A stretch of DNA of 64,000 nt from Lunularia cruciata (Eukaryota; Streptophyta; Marchantiopsida; Lunulariales; Lunulariaceae): positions 28,162,333 to 28,226,332 of the forward strand of contig OX419756.1 of NCBI GenBank assembly GCA_948567375.1. The letters are read 5' to 3'. The notes beneath the pieces were generated by a model. That model was not told where the DNA came from. It was given only the letters and a program-made list of their open reading frames with translations, and searched no databases. Made by a program: the position numbers and the translations under genes. Positions 1 to 11,034 of this stretch are shown here, piece by piece (position 1 is the first letter of the stretch; the number at the start of each line of letters is the position of its first letter).

Positions 1-1273
1 GAATCAAGCTGGTTTGTACTCAATTTTGATGTTAAATAATTGGAGTTGTTCCTCCCATTGATGATATCGACTCTTCATGTGTTCCAAGTGTAAGGTCTGC
101 AACAATAGTTTGTGATCAGTTTGCATGATCACTTGTTTCTTCAAGAGGTAATGTCTCCATACCTTGGTGGCATATACCATTGCAAGTTGTTCTTGATCTC
201 AAGCAGAGTAGTTTCTTTTAGCCGTATTGAGTCGGTGAGACACAAAAGCAATGGGATATAGTCCATTTGGGAATGCTTGTTGCAACATGACTCCAATTAC
301 AAAGTTAGAAGCATCAAAATCAACCACACAAGGTAGCTAAGGATCATATGGTTGAAGAATGGGCCTTGAAGACACCATATGTTTCAACTTCTAGAATGCT
401 TCTTTGTGCTTGGTGGTCCATTGGAAGCTTGAGTCTTTCTCCAAGAGATCAATCAATGGTGCAACCACATGAACATAGTAATAGATGAACCATCGGTAAA
501 AACTAGCTAATCCATTAAATGCTTGTACTTTTGTAGTATCCTTTGGAGTAGGCCAATCAATAATGGCCTTGATTTTCTCTTCTTCCAACTTGATCCCCTC
601 CAATGAGATCTTGTGCTCCAAGAAGGTAACTTCCTTTTGCCCAAAGGCATACTTTGACTTCTTGTAGTAAAATTTCCATTGTTGTAGTCATTTTAGGACT
701 TCTTGCACGTGATTCACGTGTTTTACCTCTATCTTGTTATAGATGAAGATATCATCCAAGAACACCTACACATATCAGTCCAATAGTCCATCCAACACAT
801 GATGTATCTGATCCATGAAAACTATTGGAGCATTAGTTAGCGCGAAAGGTAGAACTATCTACTCAAAATGCTCATACCTTGTATGAAAGGCCATCTTTTG
901 CACATCCTTCCTATCAATGGAGATTTTCCAATAGCCATTGCAAAGATCTAGCTTGGAAAAGTATCATGCTCCACTCAGTTGATCAAGCAAGTCATCAATC
1001 CGAGGCAACGGATATGCATTCTTCATTATTTGTTTATTGAGCCCACGATAATCAATACAGAAGTGAAGTCCTCCATCCTTCTTTAGAACAAGTAGTATCG
1101 GTGCTTCCCAAGGAGAGGTACTATGTTATATAAAGCTCTTCTCCAACAACTCCGTAAGTGTTGTTTGCAACTCTTCCAACTCCTTTGGTGAGAGCCGATA
1201 GATTGGTCTACTCATTGGAGTACTCCCTAGCAATAACTCAATCTTGAAATGCATACCACCATCGGAGGGTAAT
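1..1273 (-). pseudogene. F1 pol fragment (reverse transcriptase to RNase H)
   Basis: This is a truncated Ty3/gypsy pol piece read on the minus strand. The RT amino end lies near 1130-1270 (residues matching [14 protein letters not shown]), the catalytic FLDD box near 730-760 is intact, and the RT connection region lies at 391-621. The RNase H part runs off the left edge of the window. It is collinear with positions ~13095-14355 of the complete F1 element on the opposite strand. Several stops and frameshifts break the frame. The right end stops abruptly at a junction with an F2 LTR and a C13 run, so this is a rearranged remnant and not the end of an element. Confidence 0.85.
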
Positions 1274-1275
1274 CC

Positions 1276-1664
1276 CAGATTCCCCCCCCCCCCCACCCTC
1301 CAACAAAACAAAGGAATGGCTGGCCTTCTCTCCTCCCTAGTTTGCCTTGTCGAGAGCTTTCCAACGATACTCATCCACATGATTCTGAGATTCCTATAGG
1401 AAGATTCCCTAAAAGATTCACTTTGGTCAAAGTTTTTTTGACCAACCAGAGAGGACCGGAATTGACATGTCACCCATCCAAGTACATAATCCAAGGTTGG
1501 AGCTTTCTGACATGTCACCTATCTATGTGCATAATCCTAGGGTGGAGCTTACTTGAGGAGATCCTCTTTGTCTATGTAATAAAGAGAAGGTGCTCCTTTG
1601 GGGCATCGGATGATTGAGTGTGAAATCTGTGTTTTCTCTCTTCTCTTGTCATCAAAGTATTACA
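1276..1664 (+). repeat. F2 LTR, 3' part only
   Basis: The segment aligns by eye with the second half of the F2 LTR seen at 58550-58961. It shares the GACCAACCAGA block, two ACATGTCA blocks, the TATGTAATAAAGAGAAGG TATA-like region and the TTTGGGGCATCGG block, and it ends in TATTACA. No PBS follows, so it is the end of a 3' LTR or a truncated solo LTR. It begins next to a run of 13 C (1282-1294) where it abuts the F1 fragment. Confidence 0.8.
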
Positions 1665-3335
1665 TAAACTCTTTAAATCTATATAAAGGAGCTATCAAGA
1701 TCTCCCAAGAAGAAGAATAGAAATCAAGAATAAACCTATTGTGGTTTGAGCAAGAATAAACCTAGGAATATGGATATATAATATGGGTGTTTGTAGCAAT
1801 AAAAATGCACAATACTAACATATATCAAGACATCCTTGAGAGGTAATCCTAACTTGCAAAAATCCAAATAAAGACTATCTTCTAAGCTTAAAACTCTCTA
1901 TCCCTCCTAGTAGCAATCATCCTTTTTAAATAATTCCATAATTTGGGTCTTGTGATATACTCCTCAAGAAGGGGACACTACTCATGGATGTGTTTATGGA
2001 TATCATGCAATTTGATAAGAAGTATTCTTTGTCAAAATACCTTAAATTGACTTAAACAATATGCCATGAACACTTTCTCTCCAAGCTAAGGAATATGATA
2101 GAAGGTGCTCATGGCTCTATATGAAATATATGCAAACCTCTCTACCAACTCATACCACTATCCATGGAGAAGTGAATTATCATATATGAGATCTAGTAGA
2201 TATCTATATTAAAAACAAGGCCAACCTATCCTTCAAAGATGCTACCTTACCGCTCAAACTCTTTTTTTTTGTCAAGAGGATGAGTTTGAGAGGTGAGGTT
2301 GCTTCCCATAAGAGGCATGGAGTGACATATAAAAGCTCTAGGTCTATAGTATTCAACTCTCCATGATAGAATGATGCTAAAATCTTGGATGTCTCTAGGT
2401 TGATGATTTGGGGTTTATAGTGTGCATTATGACTTGTATTTGTATGAATTACAAAAAATACTAGTTTTTGTAGGTATATACCAAGGGTATGCAAGGAAGA
2501 GTGCCCATTGGGGTTGTATATCAAGAAATCCACTAATAATCCTTAGATTATGGTTATAAGTTTGATATCAATCTTAACAAAGTGATAGAAATTAGAGAAA
2601 TTGGAATGAATTCCTACATTTAAATTGGCTTACCTCATCCTAGTGGTCATCTTTACCCTCATAGTCCTCAAACTCCTTCTTTTATACTCTCTTTACTCTC
2701 AAAAATCTAACATGTATTCATCTATCTGCACTTGATATAAGTCATGTGGTCATGGATGAAGTGAAACCTAATGAGCTACTGCTCTTATCTTGTGTCTTCC
2801 ATCTCTCCAAGATCTACCTCATTGTCAAACTTCTGAATCTCATCTGCTATTGCTCTCATGTGTCCCTCCAATTTCTTTGAATCCACTCCAATCTTTTCAA
2901 AACGCGCTCTCAATTCTCATAATGATACAACGCAAATAAGGTTTTGCTCCTTTCTTTCATAATAACACATTTCCTCTTGTCCTTTACTACTTCTTCACTT
3001 TTTCTTTTTCTTTTTAAGCTCTACTCTGAAATTAATTCCAAAGAGTGCACTTCTTGATACTGATCTTTGAAAATGACAATAAGTCACTTAACATTGAGAA
3101 GACAACCTCTAACTATTGGAACGACCACAAACATTCTCTATAAACATCAAGAAACTATGAGCAAATAAATAACAAGATACTGAAATTGTATGGATAATTC
3201 ATGGTTATATATTTAATTATACTCATCAAGAAATGAATTTGTGATCAGAATTTTAATTATTTTCACCAAAGTCAACCTTATTTCCTACTTATGTTCTAAG
3301 TCAATATTGCATGTAATATCTACCAAATCTAATAT
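1665..3335. other. Unrecognised AT-rich stretch
   Basis: I recognise no gene, LTR or transposon here. A minus-strand frame at about 2790-2930 reads as a lysine/glutamate-rich, helix-like peptide without stops and could be a decayed gag or host exon, but it is too short to name. The 109-codon minus frame at 2204-2533 has no recognisable motif. Confidence 0.4.
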
Positions 3336-3463
3336 CAACTAAAAAATCTCCATCTAACTATATGTATATGTTTGACTTGTTTCTTGAAAATTTACATACC
3401 AACTAAAAAATCTCCATCTAACTATATGTATATGTCTGACTTGTTTCTTGGAAATTTACATAC
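3336..3463. repeat. Tandem duplication, 2 x 64 bp
   Basis: Two adjacent copies, 3336-3399 and 3400-3463, begin CAACTAAAAAATCTCCATCT and differ at only about two positions. The near identity marks a recent local duplication in otherwise non-coding DNA. Confidence 0.9.
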
Positions 3464-5087
3464 GTTACTGCAATAGCTAATTCATTTTAACAAATAGGGC
3501 AACCACTAAAATTAAGCTCAATACTCATTAAGAATATGGATTGGAGCAATACATTTGGTGAAATTTGTGTCCATTGTGGATGCGGGCTAACTTGGATGAG
3601 TGATCTAAATATCTCATTGTTATATACGTAAAATTCCTAAGCAAGTTTTGTTTTGCTTTAAGATACTGAGAAGCTCCTTTAGAATTAACTTTTGAATAGA
3701 AATTTGATTTCTTCAAATGGATTATGCAACGACAAGACCCAAGTATCCTTGCATATTCACAAGTTCCATTTTAGCACATGAACAAGAAAAAACAACAGAA
3801 TAGAGACTAAAATAAATTAAAATGCACTTGGGCTTATGGTTTTGCTTCTTGTGAAATAAATAATCCCGCTTAATATCACAAACCCTCTCATATTTGATTG
3901 AGTAGCATCCTTTCTGGCTAAAATATATTTTCTCATGGATTCTTATCATAAAGACCATTAGGTGTTAATGATAAGGAAAAGTTAACCCATCCACTTGTTT
4001 CGGATAACCTATGACGCTCATTGAACCGACGCACAAGAAATATTAATTCTTTAAATTATTAATGTGGATATCCAGTAATGGATTAATGTCACATTAATTG
4101 AATAGAGTCTCTTTGGAAAGGGTCAGACTCAATTCAAGCTCGTCAATTTGACGTTCAAGTTCAAAAATTCATGAACACTTTATTTCATATTTATCAGTAA
4201 GTATGGGAAATCCATGACCTTATTTCATAGATCACTTCAGGAGATAACCCGTAACTTTCTACAACTATTGAATCATCACGTTTGCACGAAATTGAAACTT
4301 TTATCACTATCTAGCTATAAAACTTTGGTGATATACCCACAAGACATTTTACGACTCACATAGGGTACCATAATTAATCTATTGAACCCACTATTGAACT
4401 CGCTCCATGTCAACTAGTACTAAGGATACCACGGCGAACCACATGGCACCGACGGTCGGTTAAATCATTTTGCCCACTTCCGGTTCTATTCAGCCGGAAT
4501 GTTGTTTACGGGGTGCAGTTAAGTCTTTCTATGCAAGCATAACACAGTTAGAGTCTGTCCAGCGCAAAAGTATATTGTCTAAATGTATAACGCAATGAAA
4601 ATTTAGCTCTCGCTACTCCTGATATGCAAACAAATGAAAATTAGCTCTAGATATTTAAAGTATAAGGAAAATCTTAAAAACTGTTCGGTATAATTTCTCC
4701 CTTAAACATTTAAAAGTCTTGGGAAAAGAAAATGTATATTGGTTTAGACGGGCATTATAATGATGTTCATCCAGTATTAGATTGTACATTTATACACACT
4801 TCTCATTACCTTTTTCGGGGAATCCCTTCAAAGAAAATGAAATCAAGAGCAATGTCCATGGCAATTGTTTCCAGAATGCGTGCATATTTTTTGTACAATG
4901 TATTTTATTGAAGATTGTGATATTACGTGCATCCAATAGGTGGGTACCGGTTCACTTGCCTCACTTTCAGATGCTGCTTAGAGTGTACATGCGAGATTCT
5001 ACTACTATGGCTACATTAGAGCTCAAAGTCTACATAAGTGACTTGGCTTCTTCCTAAGCTGTTTGAAATGTACTCAGGATCAAAAGC
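3464..5087. other. No recognised gene
   Basis: The stretch is mostly AT-rich. A part near 4000-4560 is richer in GC than its surroundings, but no reading frame, RNA fold or repeat family known to me is visible in it. Short open frames such as 4782-5057 have no motif and look like chance. Confidence 0.35.
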
Positions 5088-5167
5088 CATCTTGGGTTTG
5101 CAAAAACTTGAGAGTTTGTGCAAGAGACATCTTGGGTTTGCAAAAACTTGAGAGTTTGTGCAAGAGA
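5088..5167. repeat. Tandem duplication, 2 x 40 bp
   Basis: Two identical adjacent 40-bp copies, 5088-5127 and 5128-5167, each starting CATCTTGGGTTTGCAAAAAC. 40 is not a multiple of three, so the duplication shifts any reading frame crossing it. Confidence 0.9.
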
Positions 5168-5749
5168 GGGTTGGTGATAAGGTAGATTTTTGAATTAGAA
5201 TAGTTGATATTGGCAAAATGACCTTGGAGGTGAGAGACAAGGAAGACATGTAGAGATTGTTAGAAAACCTATCAAATTTATGAGTCAAAATCTAGAATGC
5301 TTGCTATGGGAATGGAGTTTGTCAAATATATCACCACTAGAGGAGATATGTGATAATACACACATGAGTGACAAAACCTGGAGAGGAAACCTAATGTTAT
5401 GGACATAAGACCACTAGCAATGAGTGCTTGGACATGAGTGCTCACTCTTTGGCCGAATGTACACGAACACTCCTCATGGTCTACCAAGTAATAGTCTAAA
5501 AGCCAAAATAGAATACTCATTTATTGACAAGAAGTCAACAAATGGATACCTAATTGGCAAGTTCAAATGTACTACTTGATGAGTCGAAAACGATCATGAA
5601 GCTTTTTAGGTCAAATAGCTTGTAGAAACCTAAACCAAGCAATCTTCTTCCAACTTCTACATGAAGGGAACCCGTAAGCTGAGCATAAATGTTTTGGGAT
5701 TGTGTGAGTGAGTTGTTGGAAGACATGACCAAAGGAGGAGTTATGATCA

Positions 5750-6202
5750 GAGCTCCCTTTTGTTTTGCATTTCCACATAGGAATGGGCCTTCTCATGGAT
5801 GAAGAAAAGGCAAAATACCCCAACCACTTCCACTATCTAGCATATTTTAGTATGCACCTAGACTTACTCAAGGAAATAATAAAATACACTTGGCAAACAA
5901 AAAACATGCTAAAAAGAGTTCATGCACATTGAGGAGTCCTACAATATGATTAACCTTGCAAGAAGGTACTTGCAATGATACCCAAGATTCAGGCCTCCAA
6001 GGACAAAAATAAAATATCATAAAAATCAAGAAGTTTTCTAGCAAGGGTGGAAGTAGAAGCCCTAGAAACAAAGGGAAGGATGGCCAAGGCTAGTCAATCT
6101 GCATCACAAATGTGCAACGACCAAGGGAAGGCAACTTCATTAGACAACATGGACCAAGAAGTGACAATTCTTTCATCAGATTTTATCATCTGCACAAAAT
6201 GA
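5750..6202 (+). pseudogene. Unrecognised coding-like remnant
   Basis: One plus-strand frame runs 151 codons with only three internal stops in AT-rich DNA, fewer than chance would give. Its composition is protein-like: an amphipathic stretch ending in LDLLKEIIKY near residues 28-40 and a polar Gln/Lys/Ser-rich tail. No domain is recognised. A frame-shifted continuation upstream at about 5690-5750 also reads well. It could be decayed gag of an unclassified retroelement or a captured exon; I cannot choose. Confidence 0.25.
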
Positions 6203-6372
6203 CAAGGTGGATATTGGAGATCATAATGATGAAGTGTAATATTTGGCAAAAGGAAAGGAGGTAAAGGAAGAAGACAAGGACATCCTTACCTCTAAGCTAA
6301 AGAAGACAACTATGGAGGCATTAATCTTCATCAACCTCTTCTTACAAATGCCCAACAACAAAGCTAGGTCAG

Positions 6373-6900
6373 TGTAATCTTTCAAGAATAGGAGACCAGA
6401 AGAGAAACACAAAAGAAGAAACACACAATTTCACATTCAACCTCCAATGCCTAAAAGGAGCACCTTGACTATATTATATAACAAAGCGGACTCCTCCGAA
6501 GTAAGCTCTACCCTTGGATCAGATGCATGGATTGGTGGCCTATAAGTGAGATTTGCCTTTAGATTGGTTGCATGCATGGATGACATGTTGGTTCGGATCC
6601 TATCTGGTTGGTCAAACTATATTTGACCAAAGGGAATCTTTAGAGAATCTTCTTGTAAGAATCTCCAAATTGCATGGGTGAGGTACCATTGGAAAGCTCT
6701 TGACAATACAAAGCTAGGGGGAAGGGAGGCCAACCTATCTTGTTTGGGAGGAGAGGAGAGGAGAGAGTAGGGGGAATTTGCACATGTTTGAGGCCTAATT
6801 CATCCATTTAGGCCTTCAAAATTGGCTCTGGAGTTTCTAAGCTATTTTTGGCTCTCCTACCCTATTAGTAAAAGTCCTCTTTTAGTGACATCTTTATCTG
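6373..6900 (-). repeat. F2 3' LTR, partial
   Basis: In plus coordinates it starts TGTAATCTTTC, the complement of the GATTACA end of F2 LTRs. It then runs backwards through the blocks shared with 58184-58961: AAACACACAATTTCACA, GGAGCACCTTGAC and GGCCTAATTCATCCATTTAGG. It stops near 6900, where integrase C-terminal sequence begins, so the LTR's own 5' part is deleted. Confidence 0.8.
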
Positions 6901-6904
6901 AAAA

Positions 6905-8060
6905 AAATTGATGAAGGATGAGCTTGTGAGGGCCAACTAATGTGAGGTTGGTTGTTGATAACAAAACTTGATCCCCAACATTGAACTCCATGTGCTGGTG
7001 ATGTGCATCTACATACTATTTTTGTTGATTTTGGGTGATCTACAACCTATTTTTAGCATTCTCCACTCATTATTGGAATCTAGAAACAAAAGTGTTGATA
7101 ACATTCACCTTGGTATCCATCGTGCAAATTGTCATCAAGCTTAAAGGTGTGAAAAGATGCTCGTGTACATGAGGAAGAATGGTGTAACCTATGTGGATAC
7201 ATTTACTGAATTGTTGTATGAAAATTCCACCAGCGGAAGTAAGGTGTCCCGCCTTTCTTGTTCTTTTAGGGTGAAGCACCAGAGCATGTCCTCAATGGTG
7301 CAATTAGTCTGCTTTGTTTGACCATCAGTTTGTGAATGGTAGACATGGCCAATTTGGTTTTGAACAAACCAAAACAATGTTCTCTAAAACAAACTGGTGA
7401 ATTGAGTGCCTCTATCAATGATGAACACTCAAGATAGGCCATGGTGAGAAAAGACTACATCTAAGTACAACTGAGCTAATTGTGGAGCAATCACATTCTT
7501 GGTGGTAGGATGCACATAAATCATTTTGCTAAGTTGGTCAACAAAGACTACTATGGAATCAAACCCTAAGGTGGTCTTGGGCAATTTGCAAACCAGATTG
7601 ATGGTTACCTCTTCCCAATGTTGTGTAGGAGTAGGAAGGGGTTGAAGGAGTCATATAGAGCCTTGATTAGAAGCTTTATTTTGTTGATAGAGTAGGCTTC
7701 TTTGAACTTATTCCATCACATTGTTGCTCATCTTAGGCCAATAATAATTGCATTTGGTTGCATCCAAGGTCTTGTCCACTCCAATGTGACTTGCAATGGC
7801 AGAATCATGACATTTTGCTAGGATGGTGGTTTTTATGTCCGTGTCATCAGGGGTCCATAACCTGCCATCACAAAAAGTGAGTCCTTGGATACTAGTGATG
7901 CCTTTGGACAATCGAGCTCCTACAATCTATGGGTTAATTTTGTAGCAACAAGCATCCTTGGTCAGAATTCAAGGTTCATCTTGCCCTCTATGACTAGATT
8001 GTTTGCCATAGGCATTCTAGTGAATGCATCAACAAGTTGCTTCTTTTCTTCCACATATGT
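6905..8060 (-). pseudogene. F2 integrase remnant
   Basis: Read from the right, a zinc-binding (HHCC-like) part lies near 7690-7911 with a His-x-His pattern (KCHDSAIASH), but the later cysteines are lost. The DDE core follows at about 7290-7600. The first Asp is changed to Asn in the NLVCKLPK block, the second is kept in IIDRGTQF (7414-7416), and the Glu position reads Lys in DGQTKQTN (7312-7314). A TGA at 7429-7431 sits just before IIDRG and is shared with two other F2 copies. The C-terminal part VGPHKLILHQFF ends at the deletion near 6905. Confidence 0.8.
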
Positions 8061-8412
8061 GATTGTCATGTTAAACCTTTGTCTCCACTCTACTCACCAA
8101 ATTTGTCAACAAGATAGATCTTTTTGTGTCTTGAAGTAGACTAGAGGTTTGTGGTCTATTTCCACTACAAATGCCTTCTCGCCAAGTTAATGCTTCCATT
8201 GCTTGCTTGACAAGACAATGCCAACTCTTCTTGTTTGGTGGTATGATAGTTGCATTATACCTGTAACAATTTTCAAGAGAAATATGCAATTGAGTGCCAT
8301 CCATCATGCCATTCTTGTTGTAGGACTGCTCCTATTGCCATACTTGATGCATTTGTAGCCAATTTGAGTGGATGTTTTGGGTCATACCATTTCAAGATTG
8401 GCATATGTAGTA

Positions 8413-9118
8413 CAATATACTCTTGCTTAAGTCCGCACTCATTTAAAGTCCACATCCTGCTGTCCACAGTCTGCAAATCTAGAGATAAATTTTCCCATAT
8501 CAATATCTTGCAAAATTTATTTTCCAATCTGTATATCAACAAAATGTCAAATTATGCAACTATACTTTTCTTGAATTTGACATGTTTTATCTAGTTACAA
8601 TGACATCCTTGGCTATTGAGACATGACCCTACAATTAAGTAGCACCTTGACCATGCATTGCTACATCATTTCTTAACTAATATACAATATAATTCTATCA
8701 CATATAAAGAGAGATTGGACCCTTAATAGCAAGTATACCACAAACAAACCCGAGGAAGCACACTTTCCCAACAATGATATGTGAGCTATTGACAAGTTTT
8801 ACGCCAAATATATCCACAAGTTGTACAAGATGTTTGGACTCTATCCAATGGTTGCCTACCAGGCCTCGGTCTACTCTAATATTGAACATGCCTTGGTAAA
8901 CTATGAGCCCTTGTTTTGCCAAAAGGCGGAGAAATTCTACTCTAGGTACCATGGCAAGTTTATTGGAACATCATGCATTGATAAAGTTATAAATCGAATT
9001 TTCCAACATATATGCATTTATTATATGAGATGCCCCTAATATTCTTTAAGTCCACATCTTAGTTAAGTCCGCATCAAACTTTCCAGATCATAATGCGGAC
9101 TTAAGCAAGTGTATATTG
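8413..9118. mobile_element. Non-autonomous Tc1/mariner (pogo-like) DNA transposon
   Basis: The 706-bp insertion is bounded by inverted repeats of about 25 bp starting CAATATAC(T/A)CTTGCTTAAG, with one mismatch. It is flanked by TA on both sides (8411-8412 and 9119-9120). AAGTCCGCA/AAGTCCACA motifs recur below both ends, as expected of transposase-binding sites. Comparison with the related F2 copy at 45590-45620 shows the empty site: the F2 sequence is continuous if the insert and one TA are removed. TA target duplication plus a CAxTATA start fits the pogo/Tigger type. No transposase is recognised; see the embedded frame at 8776-9036. Confidence 0.75.
8776..9036 (+). pseudogene. Unrecognised ORF inside the DNA transposon
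   Basis: A plus-strand frame of about 85 codons, with one stop near its start, contains phrases such as KLYKMFGLYPMVAYQASVYS and AEKFYSRYHGKFIG. Aromatic and charged residues are arranged as in a real protein. It shows no DDE motif or HTH that would mark it as transposase. It may be a captured host exon or a transposase remnant I do not recognise. Confidence 0.25.
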
Positions 9119-9120
9119 TA

Positions 9121-10100
9121 ATGCATCTTTCAATTCCTAAAAGGCCAATTCTTATGCTATTCCCCACATCCACTTTTTCTCCTTGCCAAGTAGTGCCATT
9201 AGAGGTTGTGTCACCTTGGAGACGTCTTTGACAAATCATCAATAGAATCCCATCAATCCCAAGAAACTCTTGAGTTGAGTCTAATCTTCTAGAGCACTCC
9301 ATGTTTGAATGACCTCTATTTTATTTGTTAGCACTTGAATACCTTCTACACTTACTCTATGCCCCAAGTAGTCTACTTTAGACTTGCCAAACTCACAATT
9401 CAAGATTTTGGCATACAATTGATTTTATCTTAGAATCTAGAGAACTTCTCATAGATGTTGCTTTTGTTCTCTCATGGTCTTACTATAGATAAGGATGTCA
9501 TCTAGGAAAAGAATAATAGATTTATCCAAGTATGGATGAAATATATCATTCATCAAACTCATGAAAGTGGCAAGTGTGTTGGTGAGGCCAAACAAAATCA
9601 CCAAGTACTCAAAGTGACCATACCTTGTTCAAAAGGCAATGTTGTGGACGTCTTCTTCCGCAATCCAAATTTGGTTACAACCGCTCTGTATATCAAGTTT
9701 CCCAATTGAATTGATCAAACATGTCATCCTTGTGGTAAGGGGTATTTATTCTTCACCATTTGTTTATTTAGGTCTAATAGTCAATGCACATGCACATTGT
9801 ACCATCCTTTTTTTGTCACAAACAAGATAGGAGCTCCATATAGTGATATGCTAGGTTGGATAAACCCTTTTTGCAGCATATCCTTGATTTGAGCCTTACA
9901 CTCTTTCAACTCATGAGGTGATAAAAAATATAGGTCCTTACAGGGAGGTGCTTTCCCAAGAATTATCTCAATTGTATGACCAACTCTCCTTTTTGGTGGT
10001 AATCATAAGTGTAGGTCATCCGAGAAAAAAATTTGAAACTCATTGACCACATCTCTTTGTTTCTCAGGAACTTGTCCCTTGAGTTTTCCACTCTAAATTT
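9121..10100 (-). pseudogene. F2 reverse transcriptase remnant
   Basis: Minus-strand RT with the FLDDILIYS catalytic box at about 9494-9510 intact. Q codons are kept at 9686-9688, 9711-9713 and 9871-9873, all three of which are stops in the two plus-strand F2 copies. The RT amino end with SPHELKECKAQIKDM lies near 9880-9920. The connection/RNase H region continues left and is interrupted by the DNA transposon. Scattered frameshifts make it non-coding. Confidence 0.8.
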
Positions 10101-10710
10101 CTTTATTACCCCCATGAAACATCTATCTGTCTTACATATAGTTCTTGTACTATGACATATAGAGGCAATTCTTGCCTTTGTGCTCTCTCTTCAACTCCAA
10201 TGATCTTCCATTGGCGAGTCCTTAATATTTTCTTCCTCCAATCAACCATGAGGTTGTAATGCTCCATCCATGGCATAACTAGGATTGCATCATAATGAGC
10301 TAATCGTATCACTTGCCACTCAATTGTTTCCTAGTACTCTCCTACAAAGAGTGCTACCTTTTAGGTAGCAAATCAATCCTCTCTATCTACTCATTAGGTA
10401 ATTCTACTTCCTCATTTTCATACTTCTCTACATCCATTTCCAACCTTATTGCAACAGATCAAGATAAGAAATTCTCTATTGCTTGAGGGTCTATCAATAG
10501 TCTCACCTGATTTCCTTCTAGGACTCCATTTACAACAATCATTTGTGAGCTTGTCTTTTTCAGTCTCTTTGCACTTGTCTTCCTCCTTCCTCCACTATTG
10601 CTTCTCCATTGAGCCAATAAGGCCACAAGGTACATTTATTGGTGATCTTTGTTTTTTGAGGTGATTTTTACATTTTCTTCTTCAACTCTTCTTTCCATGT
10701 TGTTCAGAGA
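10101..10710 (-). pseudogene. F2 protease region remnant
   Basis: The frame 10106-10312 contains the AHYDAILVMPWMEHYNLMVD block, equivalent to the ILGxPWL segment that ends retroviral-type aspartic proteases. The active-site part further right is degenerate. The region stops where the complete F1 element inserted; its gag resumes at 16366 on the far side of that insertion. Confidence 0.7.
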
Positions 10711-10715
10711 TTGCT
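10711..10715. repeat. Target-site duplication TTGCT, left copy
   Basis: TTGCT immediately precedes the F1 5' LTR and recurs at 16361-16365 after the 3' LTR. The five-base duplication confirms an intact insertion event into F2 sequence. Confidence 0.95.
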
Positions 10716-10785
10716 TGTAACAATATGGAATTTAGCGACAAAGTTAGTCGGGCTTACAAAGTAGAGAATATGAAAAAAAAGCCTA

Positions 10786-11007
10786 GAATATTCTAGAAGC
10801 ATCTAAGAAGCTTCTTGGGAAGCTTCCAAACTAGTTAACTTGCGCCCTAAGCAGATAGCTTCTAGAAGGAAGCTTCTAGAAGCTTCGAACTAGCTTAGCT
10901 TGCACGCCAAGTAGGCAGCTTCTAGAAGGAAGTTTCTTGAGAAGCTTCCTGGTTAACCTAGCTTGCACTCCAAGAAAGCGGCTCAAGGAAGCTTCTTGAG
11001 AAGCTTC
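10786..11007 (+). promoter_or_regulatory. Array of heat-shock-element-like motifs in F1 U3
   Basis: Plant HSEs are alternating nGAAn/nTTCn units with two-base spacing. This U3 holds a perfect three-unit GAAtaTTCtaGAA at 10786-10798 and a perfect four-unit GAAgcTTCtaGAAgcTTC at 10869-10886. Two-unit pairs lie at 10807-10814, 10819-10826, 10929-10936, 10941-10948, 10988-10995 and 11000-11007. The last pair ends 19 bp upstream of the TATA box. The motifs are seen directly; binding by heat-shock factors is inference. Confidence 0.65.
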
Positions 11008-11026
11008 AAGAGTCTTGTATGCTACC

Positions 11027-11034
11027 TATAAATA
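11027..11034 (+). promoter_or_regulatory. TATA box of F1 LTR
   Basis: TATAAATA lies about 105 bp before the LTR end and directly downstream of the HSE-like array. It is preserved in the 3' LTR and, in the opposite strand, in the minus-strand LTRs as TATTTATAG. It probably sets the U3/R boundary of element transcription. Confidence 0.75.

Noticed and set aside
1342..1617. Plus-strand ORF of 91 codons
   Set aside because: It lies wholly inside an F2 LTR fragment, and the same frame recurs in the LTR at 58488-58769, so it is repeat sequence and not a gene.
4000..4560. Possible organelle-derived DNA because of locally higher GC
   Set aside because: No chloroplast or mitochondrial gene or tRNA could be recognised in either strand.
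4782..5057. Plus-strand ORF of 91 codons
   Set aside because: No motif, no neighbouring coding signal, and the composition looks like translated AT-rich DNA.
8698..8952. Minus-strand 84-codon ORF inside the DNA transposon as a transposase or copia fragment
   Set aside because: No transposase, RT or protease motif. The opposite strand reads more like protein, and neither could be named.
10801..11010. Palindromic AAGCTTC clusters as a CRISPR array or bacterial regulator site
   Set aside because: Units are tandem without unique spacers and lie in an LTR of a plant retroelement.
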